Assembly: GCA_026929865.2 (NCBI GenBank)
Contig: CM049400.1
Span: 25,200,501 to 25,264,500, forward strand
Direction: 5' to 3'
Source of the DNA: Hyperoplus lanceolatus
Taxonomy: Eukaryota > Chordata > Actinopteri > Uranoscopiformes > Ammodytidae
DNA length: 64,000 nucleotides
Position numbers and translations under genes: made by a program. How positions within the stretch are numbered: position 1 is the stretch's first letter; every line of letters starts with the position of its first letter. Below, piece after piece: positions 13,981 to 26,500 of the stretch. Below the pieces are notes generated by a model. The model saw only the letters and a list, made by a program, of their open reading frames with translations. It was not told the DNA's origin and did not search any database.

Positions 13981-14749
13981 TGAAAGAGGAAACATATACA
14001 TGAGATTGACACATCTCCAGCCATCCCCGGGGTGCCAGTATACATGTTCAGGTTCAGTTTATTACTGAATTGGAAAAATAAATATTTTGAAAATAAATAA
14101 ATGTATGGTTGTCGAAGTGCCGATAGCCATAGATTAATTTATTTGTAATGAGTTTTAATTTCAAATGATATACATTTGGATTTAGCAATCCCACGGTGAG
14201 TGTAGGCTATATGCATCATTTTAAACTACCACAAAAGCTTATTTAATCACAAAAGCCAAAATCCAGAATCCCATAGAGTCGGTATATTTTTCCAAACCTG
14301 AAAACCTTCAAAATGTCAGTAATCATGCCAGCCTCAATTTTTACCAGCAGTGGCCCCTCTGTCCGGCTAGCCAAACACTCATACAGTGAAGCTGTTAATG
14401 GCTATGTTTTGTGTCTGGTGTCATTTGCTCAGAGAGGCCGGAATGGATGAAAGCATTACACTGCCCATTTCCAAACCATTTACTTCCCTCATTAAAAGTG
14501 GAGTATCACCATCTCCCAAACCATCAGTGATCCGCCGCCACCCCCTGTGTGTGTGCTCGGCTTCATGAGATTGGTGACCAACAATGGAAACTGACTGGTT
14601 GTCGGGGTGATGTGTTTTGGGTTTGGGAGCAGGACCACTGTAATAGACTCTGTGAGGCTGGCTTATCAACAGGTCTCGCCTCACACAGGCTTCCATCTTC
14701 ATTTCTCCAATCAATTACACCCCAGTGGAAAACAGGCCATGTGGTACAG

Positions 14750-14753
<4 letters not shown>

Positions 14754-14834
<81 letters not shown>

Positions 14835-14866
14835 TGTGTGTGTGCGTGTGTGCGTGTGTGTGTGTG
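14754..14866. repeat. compound (TG)n-(GCGT)n-(TG)n microsatellite
   Basis: TG repeats to 14796, about nine tetranucleotide gcgt units to 14833, then mixed TG/GCGT. Confidence 0.97.
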
Positions 14867-17483
14867 AAGTTGCTCTGCAGATGGGTGGCTGTGTGTGTGA
14901 AAGAGGAGAAGACACGAAGGCCTAGTTCATGAGTCCATGTGATTCTGTGGCCTTTGCCAGAGAGGCAGCCGTACCAGATGACAGCCATAAAAAAGTGTCG
15001 CGTTGCAGCTAAAAACCCTGGAGTCACGGCTGGCTTTCTGGCTGACGTGGCCTTGACTTGTTTTTAAAGGCCCAGGGACAAACAGAACAATACCCATTAG
15101 TGCGTTGTTGCATGTGACTGGAGTTTTGACCCATAACGCTGGGAGCACTATCGAACCATAACCCAATGAGGCACAGTTGAGGGCATTGTGGCCTGAGGCG
15201 AGGCCCATTCTCCAGCACAGGTCCCTCTGGTCACTCACAGTTTAGCATGGCAGTGCCAGCTCAGCACAGGGATCGAATCCAGTCAAGGACGTGGTCAAGG
15301 TGAGTGTTACAGTGTTAGAGCCAAGCCCAGTGCATTAAAGCAATGCAAAATGTGGGGAAAGTGGGGAATACCTTTGAAAGAAATAGTTGACATTTTAGGA
15401 AATACCTGTTAATCACTTACGTGACCAAGAGTCAGGTTTGAAAATCTTAAATCTCTTAATGTGATGAATATGATGCTACAGACTGGAGACTGTTCAGTTT
15501 GCTTAGTTATTCATACATTCTGTAAACAGGGGAAACATTGAGCCTGGTTCTGTCTGTGTAACAGCATCTCTTAAGCTTACAAATTAACACATCACATCTA
15601 ATGTGTTATCCTTCCTATCACAAGTGTAGCTTCAGATTTGATGGGCATATATGAGAGTGGTATTGATCCTCTAATTGTACCCTGGGCAAGAACGCAAAAT
15701 GAATGCTGTTGTGTTACGTCCCATCTCTCTTAATCTACACAGTGTATAAAAGATTGGAATGAAATGTGAAACATTGGAAATGCACGCTTTTCTACTGAAA
15801 CAATCTCCCCCTCGACCTGACAGGCCTCATTTAGCCCTTTGGCTTCCAATGTCTGACAGCTCATTATTGTTGCTGTGATTAGTTCTGTAATGCTGTAATC
15901 ACTGACAGTGAATGTTTTGGATGGAGATGCAGGTTGGGTGAGGTCGGTCTGCAGCAGTGTGTGCTTCTCCCTTCTTGCCTTCAGTGTTTTATAGTGTGAC
16001 AGTGGCAGTGACGGCCAGATCTGCAAGCTCTCTCTCTATCCCCCCATTTGTTTCAGGCTGCTGCAGCTGTACTAATCAGGTTATATGGGGAGAACTAAGT
16101 TTTTTTGGGGTCTGTTTTCCATTACATTAATGCGCACATGCAGATAATAACATGCAGATTTTTCAGATGGAAAAAAAAGAGCATTTGCCCAATTTCTCTT
16201 TTTTTAAACTCAAGGGTGGCCATTTTGTATTTACAAGTCCAACACAGTACAGCTTTATCAACCGTGCAGTTGGGGCTGTTTATGGCTCGGTTTTATGATA
16301 CGTCTCCTCTAGTCTACCTCCCTAATTAATTGAACTACTTCCCATTATACTGGATTACCCTTTCCAATTGGGCATTTTTCGAGCCAGGATTATGAAAACA
16401 GTCCTGGCTGATCGTCATCATTTATCCAGAGTTGCAGCAGACGTTATTTGTTCCTGCTTTTACATGGTCTACGGAAAGTGCAATTACAGCAATTACGGAT
16501 GAGAAGTCACACCAGCTTCAGGCTACTACAGGCCCACTTTGTGGGGCATGCACGGGATGTGGACGGCTATACACAAACGTATTAACCAGGATTCATTTTT
16601 CTTTTCATTGTTTGATTAATTATCCTGCCATCATTACTGATTGGCCAATTAATAAAATAATAAATGAAATGAGGATACAATGCAGTGAGTGGTTGAGGTT
16701 AAACACAGCCTTTGTCACGCTCTCCATCATGTTTTTTATTGGACTTCTTCAGATGGTAGCAGGATGAGCCTGCTGTTCTGTGGTGTGGGGAGCAGAATGT
16801 GAAAGGCACAAAGGTTTCAGCTAATTGTTTCCTCAGCTGTGCTTCAGGGTGGACTGTTGACCATAGGCTAAGAGTTTAGAAGCCCTTATAGTGTTGTTTT
16901 GTCTTAAACTTTGTATGTTGTGAGAGCTTTCTGAATTTCAGTATGAGGCTGTCATCTTGTAAAGGAGAATTACTTTCCCGAAGAACAACAAAGCAACACC
17001 GCTGTGTTTCCTGTGTTCATGTTCATGATTGACTTGACGTCACCATACATTTTAACAAACAAAAAAACAACCTGTATGTTTCTTATATTATGTCCTATTC
17101 CCGTGTTGAAAAAAATTACTAACAAAACTAAGTACTGCCTACATGTACATATGCACACTTTAAGTGAAGGAGGTGTTGTGTTTTTTGTAACACAAAACCT
17201 GTGGTGCGGTAGTTAGAGGTGGATGCGGGTCATACAGTCAAAGACTGGTACACCTCAGACCGTGGTTTTCATCCTATTGGGTTAGATGTGGTTTGAGTTC
17301 TATGTAGGATTCAGCAAACAAAGACCACAATCAACAGCTTAAACCAAACTACTGTATTGCTAGAGCAAATGAGAGCAGAAGAAAGACATCATCTGGGAAT
17401 ATTTCACTAATGTGTTTAAAATAAACCTTTTGCAACTAGTCAGATAAATAAGAATTTCCATCAATAGGGTTGATCGAAATGGT
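14867..17483. other. intronic DNA, possible conserved non-coding element near 16380-16760
   Basis: No gene seen. The segment 16380-16760 is non-repetitive and holds several taattaa/attaat homeodomain-type cores, a CCAAT-like attggccaatt and a caattacagcaattac pair. It has the look of a conserved element, but conservation cannot be tested here. Confidence 0.3.
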
Positions 17484-17486
17484 CTG

Positions 17487-18945
17487 GGGCCGGTTTCCCA
17501 AAGCCTTCTTAGAGCCTTCTTAACGCTACGTCATTCGTAACCCCTACGTAGAGTTACTTAACGTTTCGCCTGTTTCCCGAAACCTTCTTTGCTACGAATC
17601 TCTTTCGTACGTCATACGTTGGTAAGGTTGGTCTGAAGCGCCCTCAGAGCCTTCTTAGCTCTACCGTAGGGATGTTTCAGCTCTCGCTTGTGTCATTTAA
17701 CTAATAAATCTGACTGTATTTCATATCAAACGGACACAGCGATGACTGTATTTAATAACAAACTGTTCAAAACGATCCAACTGTATAGTGTATATTATCA
17801 CGTATATTTAAAGTAGGCTCAGGCTATTATATATTTTAGCAGAATACCATTAACTTTGATTCACAAAGTGTTCAAACTATATGTACTATAAGTAGCCTAC
17901 TTTTTAGTCATCTAACTGACTTGACAATCAGCATTAACTGAATGGATGCGATGTCCCTCAATATGAAAATACTTTATACGTGATACACTATAGCCTACAG
18001 TCGGATCGTTTTTATCAGTTTGTTATTAAATACAGTCATCGCCGTGTCGCTGTGATATGAAATACAGTCAGTTGTATAAGTTTAATGACACAAGTGAAAG
18101 TCCCTGCGATCGCTGTGGCATCGCCAGAGATACAAACCCCCACATTTCCTTCCGTAAAGCACCATGCGTAAAACGGACACGAGTCACATCCCTGTTGCGC
18201 ATGGAACTGCCACAAGTCATTCATGATGAAAATAATTGCTGTAAACAAACTTCATCTCCTCCGCTGTTTCTATATTTTCTATATCTTTTTTTAAATTGGT
18301 ATAGGCTATGGTAGTATGTTCGACATGGTTAACACTAGAACCTCCGCACTGTGTTCCACACCGGCTCAACTGACAGCTGAGAGCTGTCAGCTGAGCCCGG
18401 GCAGAGTGCGTCGGATCCTCCGCCTCAAAACATGTAAACGTGCAAAAAATGAATGAATAATCAATTAGAGCTTACCTTAAAATAAGTGTGCCATGTTACT
18501 GTTTATTGTATTTAGGATTTTAGCTCATTTGGACGCTGTTTGGGCCGTCTGTTTATTTATATAGGCTATTGGCGATATTATGTCTACTTTCAGTTTCATT
18601 ACTGACCCACCAAGTAACGTGATTGGTGTTCTTAAAGATACTTAGATTATAAAACAAGAGTTCCAAAACACAGATGATGATTCAACAAACTAATTTATGA
18701 CTTTATATTACACTAGAAATGCACGGGTAGATTTGATTAGACAGCATACAGATGCAGCTGGGCATGAAATGAGCAGGAAATGGATAATCGAACTAGGAGC
18801 AACCGATTTCAGCAGTGTACGAACGACGTAAGGAGTGTTTCTCTTAAGACACCGTTCGGGAACCACGACTACAGAGGTAAACAACTTTGGTAAGTCAGGA
18901 GTCTTCGTAGCTCGCTAAGAGAGGACGTTATCGGGAAACCGGCCC
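17487..18945. mobile_element. PIF/Harbinger-like non-autonomous element, 1459 bp
   Basis: The left end GGGCCGGTTTCCC and right end GGGAAACCGGCCC are 13-bp terminal inverted repeats. They are flanked by CTG at 17484-17486 and 18946-18948, a 3-bp duplication as made by PIF/Harbinger transposases. Subterminal CTTCTTAG-type motifs recur in both orientations. No transposase is visible. Arms at about 17690-17805 and 17975-18090 form an imperfect ~115-bp inverted repeat around a 170-bp loop. The superfamily assignment is inferred from the duplication length and the GGG-start ends. Confidence 0.72.
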
Positions 18946-19617
18946 CTGGTCAGCATTATAATTACATCAAAATGAGCACATGTCGCTAACATACTGCTAT
19001 ATCTAGTCCCTAGGGTGTGCACTCAAATAGTGCACACACTAGGGAATAGTCAAACATTTGCCCTCATTTCTGCATTGATCAATCAATACATACTTTTTGC
19101 TGTGGCATCCCCTTGCCACTGCTGTCCTCTATAATACACTAATTTCACAATCCAATTTCAAAACTCCAAGCTTCAAACACAACAAGAAAAAGCACGACAA
19201 ACATACTGTAGTTTAGAACGGAGCTATTCATGCATATTTATGTTGTGCGTTGTTTGTTTCCTGTATCCATCTCTTGACAGAGGTTTTGCAATTATTTATG
19301 GATCCCATGTTTTGAGTGGAACAGGAAGACTATTTCAGGCCATAGCACGAGCACACTAACTACTTATGAAAGCAGATAGCAAACTCCAAAGTGGTGCATA
19401 TTTATTTTATCAGGAAAAAGATAAATATAGCAAACACAGGCCCAGTGAGTGATTGCTGCTTTTATAATGTATTATCTCTGCTCCCGCTGTTCCACCGCAT
19501 CTGAGACAGTATCAGTGAGAACTGAGAGTAATGAATGTGTGGAATGTAAGCTGACGTCACTGGCCATAGTGTAGCATCAGTCACATGGCTAGGTAAACAC
19601 AAGTAGCTGTTTGGCCT

Positions 19618-19726
<109 letters not shown>

Positions 19727-21417
19727 CACAAGTGGCTCTGGAGGAGCAAAGTGTTCTTCAAGGGAGTTTTTGCTCTGTGTTGTTGAGTGTGAAAAAAAGA
19801 AACAAATGCTTTGTATATTTTTACTAGGATTCCTTCCATGTTTAAACAGCAGACTAACAAAGTTTTTTAACAATGTTTTTCTAGCTTGTGGTTGGCCTTC
19901 CTGCTGTTCCAGATCCCGAACTGCACACATGCATACACGGACACTGTAACACATCTGTACACACACACAGACATGAAAACATAGCCGAGCACAAACATAT
20001 ATTTATAAATTGAGAGAGAGGTGAACTGTCTGTTTACTGTACACCTATAGATAGATAGACTCACAAACATATTCTGTAAACACACAAGAGCAACTTTTCC
20101 ATATACATATATCATGTACTGTAAACTGTATGAACGCACATTTAGCTTTAACTTATGTTCTTTCAACAGTTATAGTACTAAATATACATCATTTACTTGA
20201 ATATTTTCCATTTATTGCTTGTTCTCTAAAATATTTCATAGGGAATTGTTTATTTTTAACTTTCCGCTGTACTGTTTCTGCTGGATGTTTAATCTTCAAC
20301 TGAACATGTTCACCGTAAAACAACTTTACAAGACAATAATATTTGAGTGTTTTGTTTACAGGCTGTCATGCTGAATACCTTTACATTCTGCCATTTCTAC
20401 TTGTACTTGGATAAATAAATCAATAGTACTTTCACCACTGGCTTACACACGCACATAAACACCATAAAGCATGTATCCACTCACAGATTCTCTGTTGAAA
20501 TAAATGTGCCTCGGCTGTGGGCCTGTGAAAAAACACTCTGGGTGGTCCAGTCACAGAGCTGTTGTCACTTTTTCAGCAGAGCTCTACTAAAACCATACAT
20601 CATGATATCCCTCTGCCAAAGGTGTAACCCCTGCAGGACAGGGTGACAACATATTATTACTACAGTATCTGTGGTTATTATCACATCATATATCATTTAG
20701 GTGAAGCAGGACAGAAAGCTTTGAGGTAGTATCATATTGTGTATTGTATCACACACTCACTGAGCCCTGGTGAGTGTGTGAGCGAAATGAAGACGGCTCT
20801 CAGCCACTTACGGAGCCTGAAACCCATTTCCCCCGGAGGACAGCCGGATTCCGCTTTATCTTATCCCCCCTTGTTTACTTTGCTTTGGGCCAGGTTTCCA
20901 GGATGGCTATCAGCATGGTGGCCTATTCTAGATGCTTTTATGCTTTGCCTCATAGAGAGAAGCCCAACAGAGTGTGTCAGGGGAGGCCATCTCTTGTTCC
21001 CCCCCGGACCGTCATGATCCCAGCAGACCCCTGCATTCCTAATACATGGGGGAACTGGAGCCCTCTGTGAAATGCACTGACAAAGCAAGCGTTTAACAAG
21101 CTAATGGTGGAAAAGCTGCCCCTAGGGGCTGACCTGAGTGTCTTCCTAGGTGAATAGGCTCTGTTATGCAAATCCCTCCACCTGAAAAAAGAGGAAGCAG
21201 AGATTTATGCCCCCTCACAGGTACACATGGTGTTTATTAGAGAGGCTGTGGCATTCACACACTTTCATGCGTGCGCAGACACGCATACACTTTGAGTACA
21301 TCAGTAAGCACATAGGTGCTGTCCTGACCGTACATTAACGTTTCTACAACAGTGATTTATAAAGGATGTAAGAGTGTGATTTAAAGGCACACACACACAC
21401 AGGCTTGAGCAGACAGT

Positions 21418-21444
21418 TGTGTGTGTGTGTGTGTGTGTGTGTGT
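21418..21444. repeat. short (GT)n tract with degenerate extension
   Basis: About 27 bp of GT, followed to 21522 by interrupted gtgcgtgt/gagtgtgt units. Confidence 0.9.
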
Positions 21445-23452
21445 GAGAGTGTGTGAGTGTGTGGGTTGGTGCGTGCGTGTTTGTGTGTGTGCGTGTTTGC
21501 GATCGTGTGAGCGTGTGCGTGTGTTGTCGTCTTCTGATGAGCAAAGACAACACCCAACACAGGTCTTGCTGTGTCAGGCCTGTGAATAAAAGATTAAATA
21601 ATGTATGCACTGGAAAGCAGCATGCATGCAGAAATTCTAATACCGCTTTCACAACATTGCCTCCGACTGAACTTTGCTCTCACGTTCTCATTGCCTATTC
21701 AGTGAATTATCTTAAAGCTTAGGTTGGATACTTAGGCTAGTGCAGTATGATATCAAAAAATTTGAGTCCCACATGTCGCTATTCAGCCACCATTCAAGAG
21801 TTCAGCGCGTTTTGCTTCAGTTCTCATGTCAAGGTCAGGTCCAAATTGTTTTGTTATTCAACTGTTCATTAACTTTGAAAACCCTGTTTGACGTAGATCG
21901 CCTCCTCCAAAAGAAATATTGCCTCCTGTCCCAGTCAGACTTATGGCTTCATAAAAAACATTTTACAGTGGAACTGTTACACCCAGCCCTGTTGTCTGAG
22001 ACCTGCACTTTGCACTAAACCAGAACAAATCTATCACTTTTTTATTGCTCAAATAAGGCCAGTGAGCAACAAAATAGGGGTAGACTTGTGGCTTAAGCCT
22101 TTTTTTATCAGCCCAGACTTCTGATCATCTGGCCTTTAATAATGTCATTCATAAATGCTACTGAAAGTTTTTGAGAAGACACATAAATCAATAGCACCAT
22201 TTCCATTTTGCAATGACGGCTCAGCTGGAAAAGACCCAAGTGGCTGAAGCCAGGCTGAAGGGCTGCATCAATGGGTTGATGGATGATGGGGAAATGCACT
22301 CTTTATCTTAATGCTATCCATCTTATTTGATGAACATGGATCCAGGCCAACAAAACATTGAAAGCACGTGAGAGAGAGAATTAGATATAGTCTTCGTGCA
22401 ACTATCGCCAATCAATGAGCAGGTGCCATCACCTTTGTGGAGATGTGTCGGACACAGCGCAAGCTTAATGTCTGTTTGTCAGAGGAAAAAAAGTTAGCTG
22501 AGATGTATTGAATTAATTGCAGTGTTATAGACTATTTATTCTCACATCATGATGACCCCTTCCAAACAAGTGTGCTATGGTCATCGAGTAGCCAATAGTG
22601 TTGACAAAACTACACCATTTCAGTTATCTGTGGATTACAGCACACAAAGCCCACTGGCACCTTGCAGTCTGAAACAGAGTGAGGGGCTTGTAAAACAAAC
22701 AAACAAGTGAGTGCTGTGTTCCCTTTCTCAGCTCTCCAGGCCCCAGCAGTAATCCTGACTGGACCATTATACACTAATGGCGTTGGCATTCTGTTTGGAG
22801 TTGGGTTGCCAGATCTACAGAGCCAGATCCCCCTTATTTTTCACCCATCTGAACGTGCGGAGCTTCGGACCTACAGTATAGCGGCTTGTGGAGGAGTCGG
22901 CCAGAGCTCATGAGCAAGGAAAAAACAGTGTGTACACAAAATAATACCAAAAAGATAAAAGAAAAAATCATGCCCCTCTCCCCCTTTTGTCAGTGACATA
23001 TTTTATGCCATAGTGTTTGATCGTTTTCGAGGTCAGAATTTGGGGTACTCCCATTGAGGTTTTGTTAGGGCCACAGCATATCTCTGGGCCTTGTTTTCAC
23101 ACTGGAAGACCGACGGAGTTGTCACTGATGGCTTTCATCTAGGATCACTCCAAGTCTCTCAGAAGGAAGCGTAAAGATGATAAATCCCATTAGTCACACT
23201 TCAGAAATTAAAAGAGTCTTAGCAAGAAAGTGTGAAGAGAAGGGGAGGGCTAAACAGAAGCCATATGCGCTTGTGCATATGTGCTGCTTGTGTGTGTGAG
23301 AAAATATCCAGGGTAAATATTTGCACATGTCAGAGTTTTGAATGCACAGTCAAGTGTTGTTTTGTTCATTAAGTACAGTATGTATGTTTGCTTTGCAGGC
23401 CCGTGCATGAGACAGAGAAACGTGAGAGCCTGTGGATGCCAAACAGCTTTTA

Positions 23453-23490
23453 GGTGTGTGTGTGTGTGTGTGTGCGTATTTCTTGACACA

Positions 23491-23529
<39 letters not shown>

Positions 23530-23546
23530 ACACACACACACACACG
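23453..23546. repeat. opposed (TG)n and (CA)n tracts
   Basis: TG repeat at 23455-23474 and CA repeat at about 23490-23546, separated by about 15 bp; they could pair as a hairpin. Confidence 0.92.
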
Positions 23547-26500
23547 CACATGTGTGTTCCTCATTCCCTAAACACAGCCCCCTCCGCTTTGGCAGCCCAC
23601 CTCAATAGTTCCCTTCCCTCCAGCGATGACGCAAATGACCCACAATGACTGACCCCCACGGTATAAACCTGTAAAACATTAGCCAGCTTGAGTAGAAATG
23701 ACTCTCCATACTCTCCCCCCAGCAGGCAGGCAGGGGAAGGATTTATGAGTGTCCTACCAGTGGATGGTTGTTCGTGCTTTGGATGGATGTGGCACAGGAG
23801 AAGGTGCGGCAAGGTTTTTGGAGTCACAAGGAGAACGAGACAGACATTTCGGGTTAGAAAATGTGTGTCTGCCTGGAGCCTAGCCTTTCCACACTCTAGT
23901 CATGCAGTTTTACAATATACTGTACACGCCCCTATTAATTCGTAGCACTTTAATATCTATTTTCCTTTTCGCTACTAGCATTACTATTGCCTTGTGTCCA
24001 ATTAAATGCAGGACTGTTTATGAAGCAATTTTCCAAAGGAGGGTGATTTAGTGAAAATGTATGAGTGGAAAATACCAAAAGCAAAACTATTTTTTTATTT
24101 CTGTGCAAATTAAAATGTATTTTTTTGTATATGTTTTTTTTCTTTTCCTTTAGCTAGTTGTAATATCGGTGATATTGCGTTCGCTGCTTCTGCAGTTGAA
24201 ATGCTGAATTTAGAAGTATGTATGGCAGAGCATTTTAAAGAAAGTCTGTGTCTATCTGCGCTAGAATAAGTAATAGATGAAGTGCATCAGGTGGACCAGA
24301 GGCTAAAATTATCAAAGCTTCCTGCACTTGAGTCTTTGGTAGCAATTGATGGAGACTTTTAAATGCAAGTACTACTGGTGCAGCAAAATTATCCCACTAT
24401 TCAAGAGGGGAATCATACAATGTACAAACAAAAATATTACTATAGTTATAAAGCAAAAATGACCCTAAGAGGGTCCTAAAGAAGGCAGATTTAAGACACT
24501 CATCTTGAGCATACCTCCACCTGGGGGTGCAAAACAAGATTACACCTCATTTCCAAAGCCGTGATGAGCAATACAGAGTTCACTAGCAGCCATGAAAGTG
24601 AGTACAAGGAGGTTTGATTGTTGCCCTGATGGTGTCCTTACAACTAATAAGCTGCTGTTATTTGGGAAGCCTTCATATTGAGAGACTTGGTGGAATCTGA
24701 CCTATTTCTTTTTGTTGGCTGAAATGAAAGTTGGTGCAGGGGTGTCTTAGTAGAGCCCTGCACACGTCAGAATATCCTTGACAGAGAGCAGTGTTAAAAG
24801 AACAAAGGAGGAATAAGTCAAATAAATATTCAAAGACCTTGAGGCAGTGGGTGTGGCACCGAGAGTGCGTGCGTGTGACGCAAGTACGCATATGTGCAAA
24901 TTCATGAATTTGCAGACCCAACTCGAGAACATCGGGAGTTTAATTGGACAGAGGGGTGGTGCATCAAACCCTTAGGTCAAGCTGATCGGTAATCCGGCAT
25001 ACTGATCTCCTGGCCCTTCTACACCGCCTTAATTAACCGACGCATATCATACTTGTTAGATCAGCACTTTATCTTTCTCCCCCTACGTCAACAAGTCTGC
25101 ACTTCATAGAACTGTGTCCTCATTTTACACTGGATTTGGTTCCCAGTGAATCCACTACGCCCAACAAGCTAACACAGCTAGTCGATACACATACATCAAC
25201 CTCCACTATATGGAGCTAAGCTAATGAGGGACAAAGTAGGACGCGGGAGGCGGAGAAAGAAGATTGAAGGCCCCGATCATGAATGAATGATTAAGAAACA
25301 GCGCCAGCTAGTTTAAATTGCACTGAGCTATATTAGGACTAGGCAGTTTCCGGCTCCCTTTCCAGACCCATTTAGAAAAGTACTCTGTAGTGAGTTGATG
25401 ACAGTGGGGCGAGGCTCATTGTGAGGCCTCGGCTTGATTAGTTTGAAAGTTGAGCTCCGCTTTGGGTGCTGCTGCTGCTTCCACCACATCACACCCACAG
25501 GGAAGTGGTTCTCTACTGGTTATTGGCGGGAGCAAGTCAAACAACAAGCATATTCCAGTAGTTTGTTTGTGCTTTGACACCATGGTGTTTACCCAGCACC
25601 TCAGAAGCACGGCAGCCTGCTGTGGGCTGTGGCTGGGAGCCATGGTGGTGGGCAGGGCATGGCTACATACTGGCATCCACACTGCTGCCCTCTTAGCACT
25701 CACTGGGTGAGAGCAGGGCTGGGAGTTTTCTCGGCCGGCAGTGTTTTTGAGTCGTGAGATCCGAGCGGCGGGCACAATTTTGGGTGTTTTTGTATTTCTG
25801 ACATTTTCACACATATCTGCTTCACATTGTTTACCTGTACGCCAATATTTTCTAACCAAACTGAACATCTTGTCCAAAAGTGATTTAACCGTTGGGTAAC
25901 CACTGTAAGAAATCAGCAGGAAGGTATCTTTATCGTTGTGACCATGGGTAGGTTACTTGCCAGTGTTTTGTTTCCCTTCTGCCACAACATAGCAATGAAC
26001 TAATATACATGGGGAATTGTGTACTCAAGAAGTCAGTGGTTCCAAGTTACAACAAAAATATTTTCTCACCTACTTGTAGTGGTATCAATCATGCAGACCA
26101 TTCTTGTTTGACTTGTCCCAGTGTTGAGTTATCCCTCTCTGAGATTTTTTGCCTACAGCCCAAAACAGGGATGTGAATGGAATTTTGTTTTGGGTGCTCA
26201 CACCAATGAAACTTACAACATCAACATCTCCTTCCAGGAAGGGTGTAAGGGTGACAGACCTTGAAGTGTACGGGCCTCGTAGGGTCGGATAGAGCTCCAA
26301 AGAAAACTGTTGAAACTATTAGGTTCATTGGTTCTTCCCAGTCACCAGGATGTTGTTCCTGGAAAGAGACATTGCCGGTGAAGTTTTTAAAATGTAATAG
26401 TCGCTACGAGAAAAAAAGATATGGCGTCCACATTATCAAAAGAAAAAAGGTAGAGGAGAAATACACCAAACACTAATGTTGACAATGCCAGAATCACTAA

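Noticed and set aside
13587..14045. Overlapping 138- and 142-codon frames on both strands
   Set aside because: Composition is explained by the pyrimidine-rich tract; no family resemblance.
25416..25877. 153-codon minus-strand frame
   Set aside because: No domain, signal, splice context or recognisable family; treated as chance.
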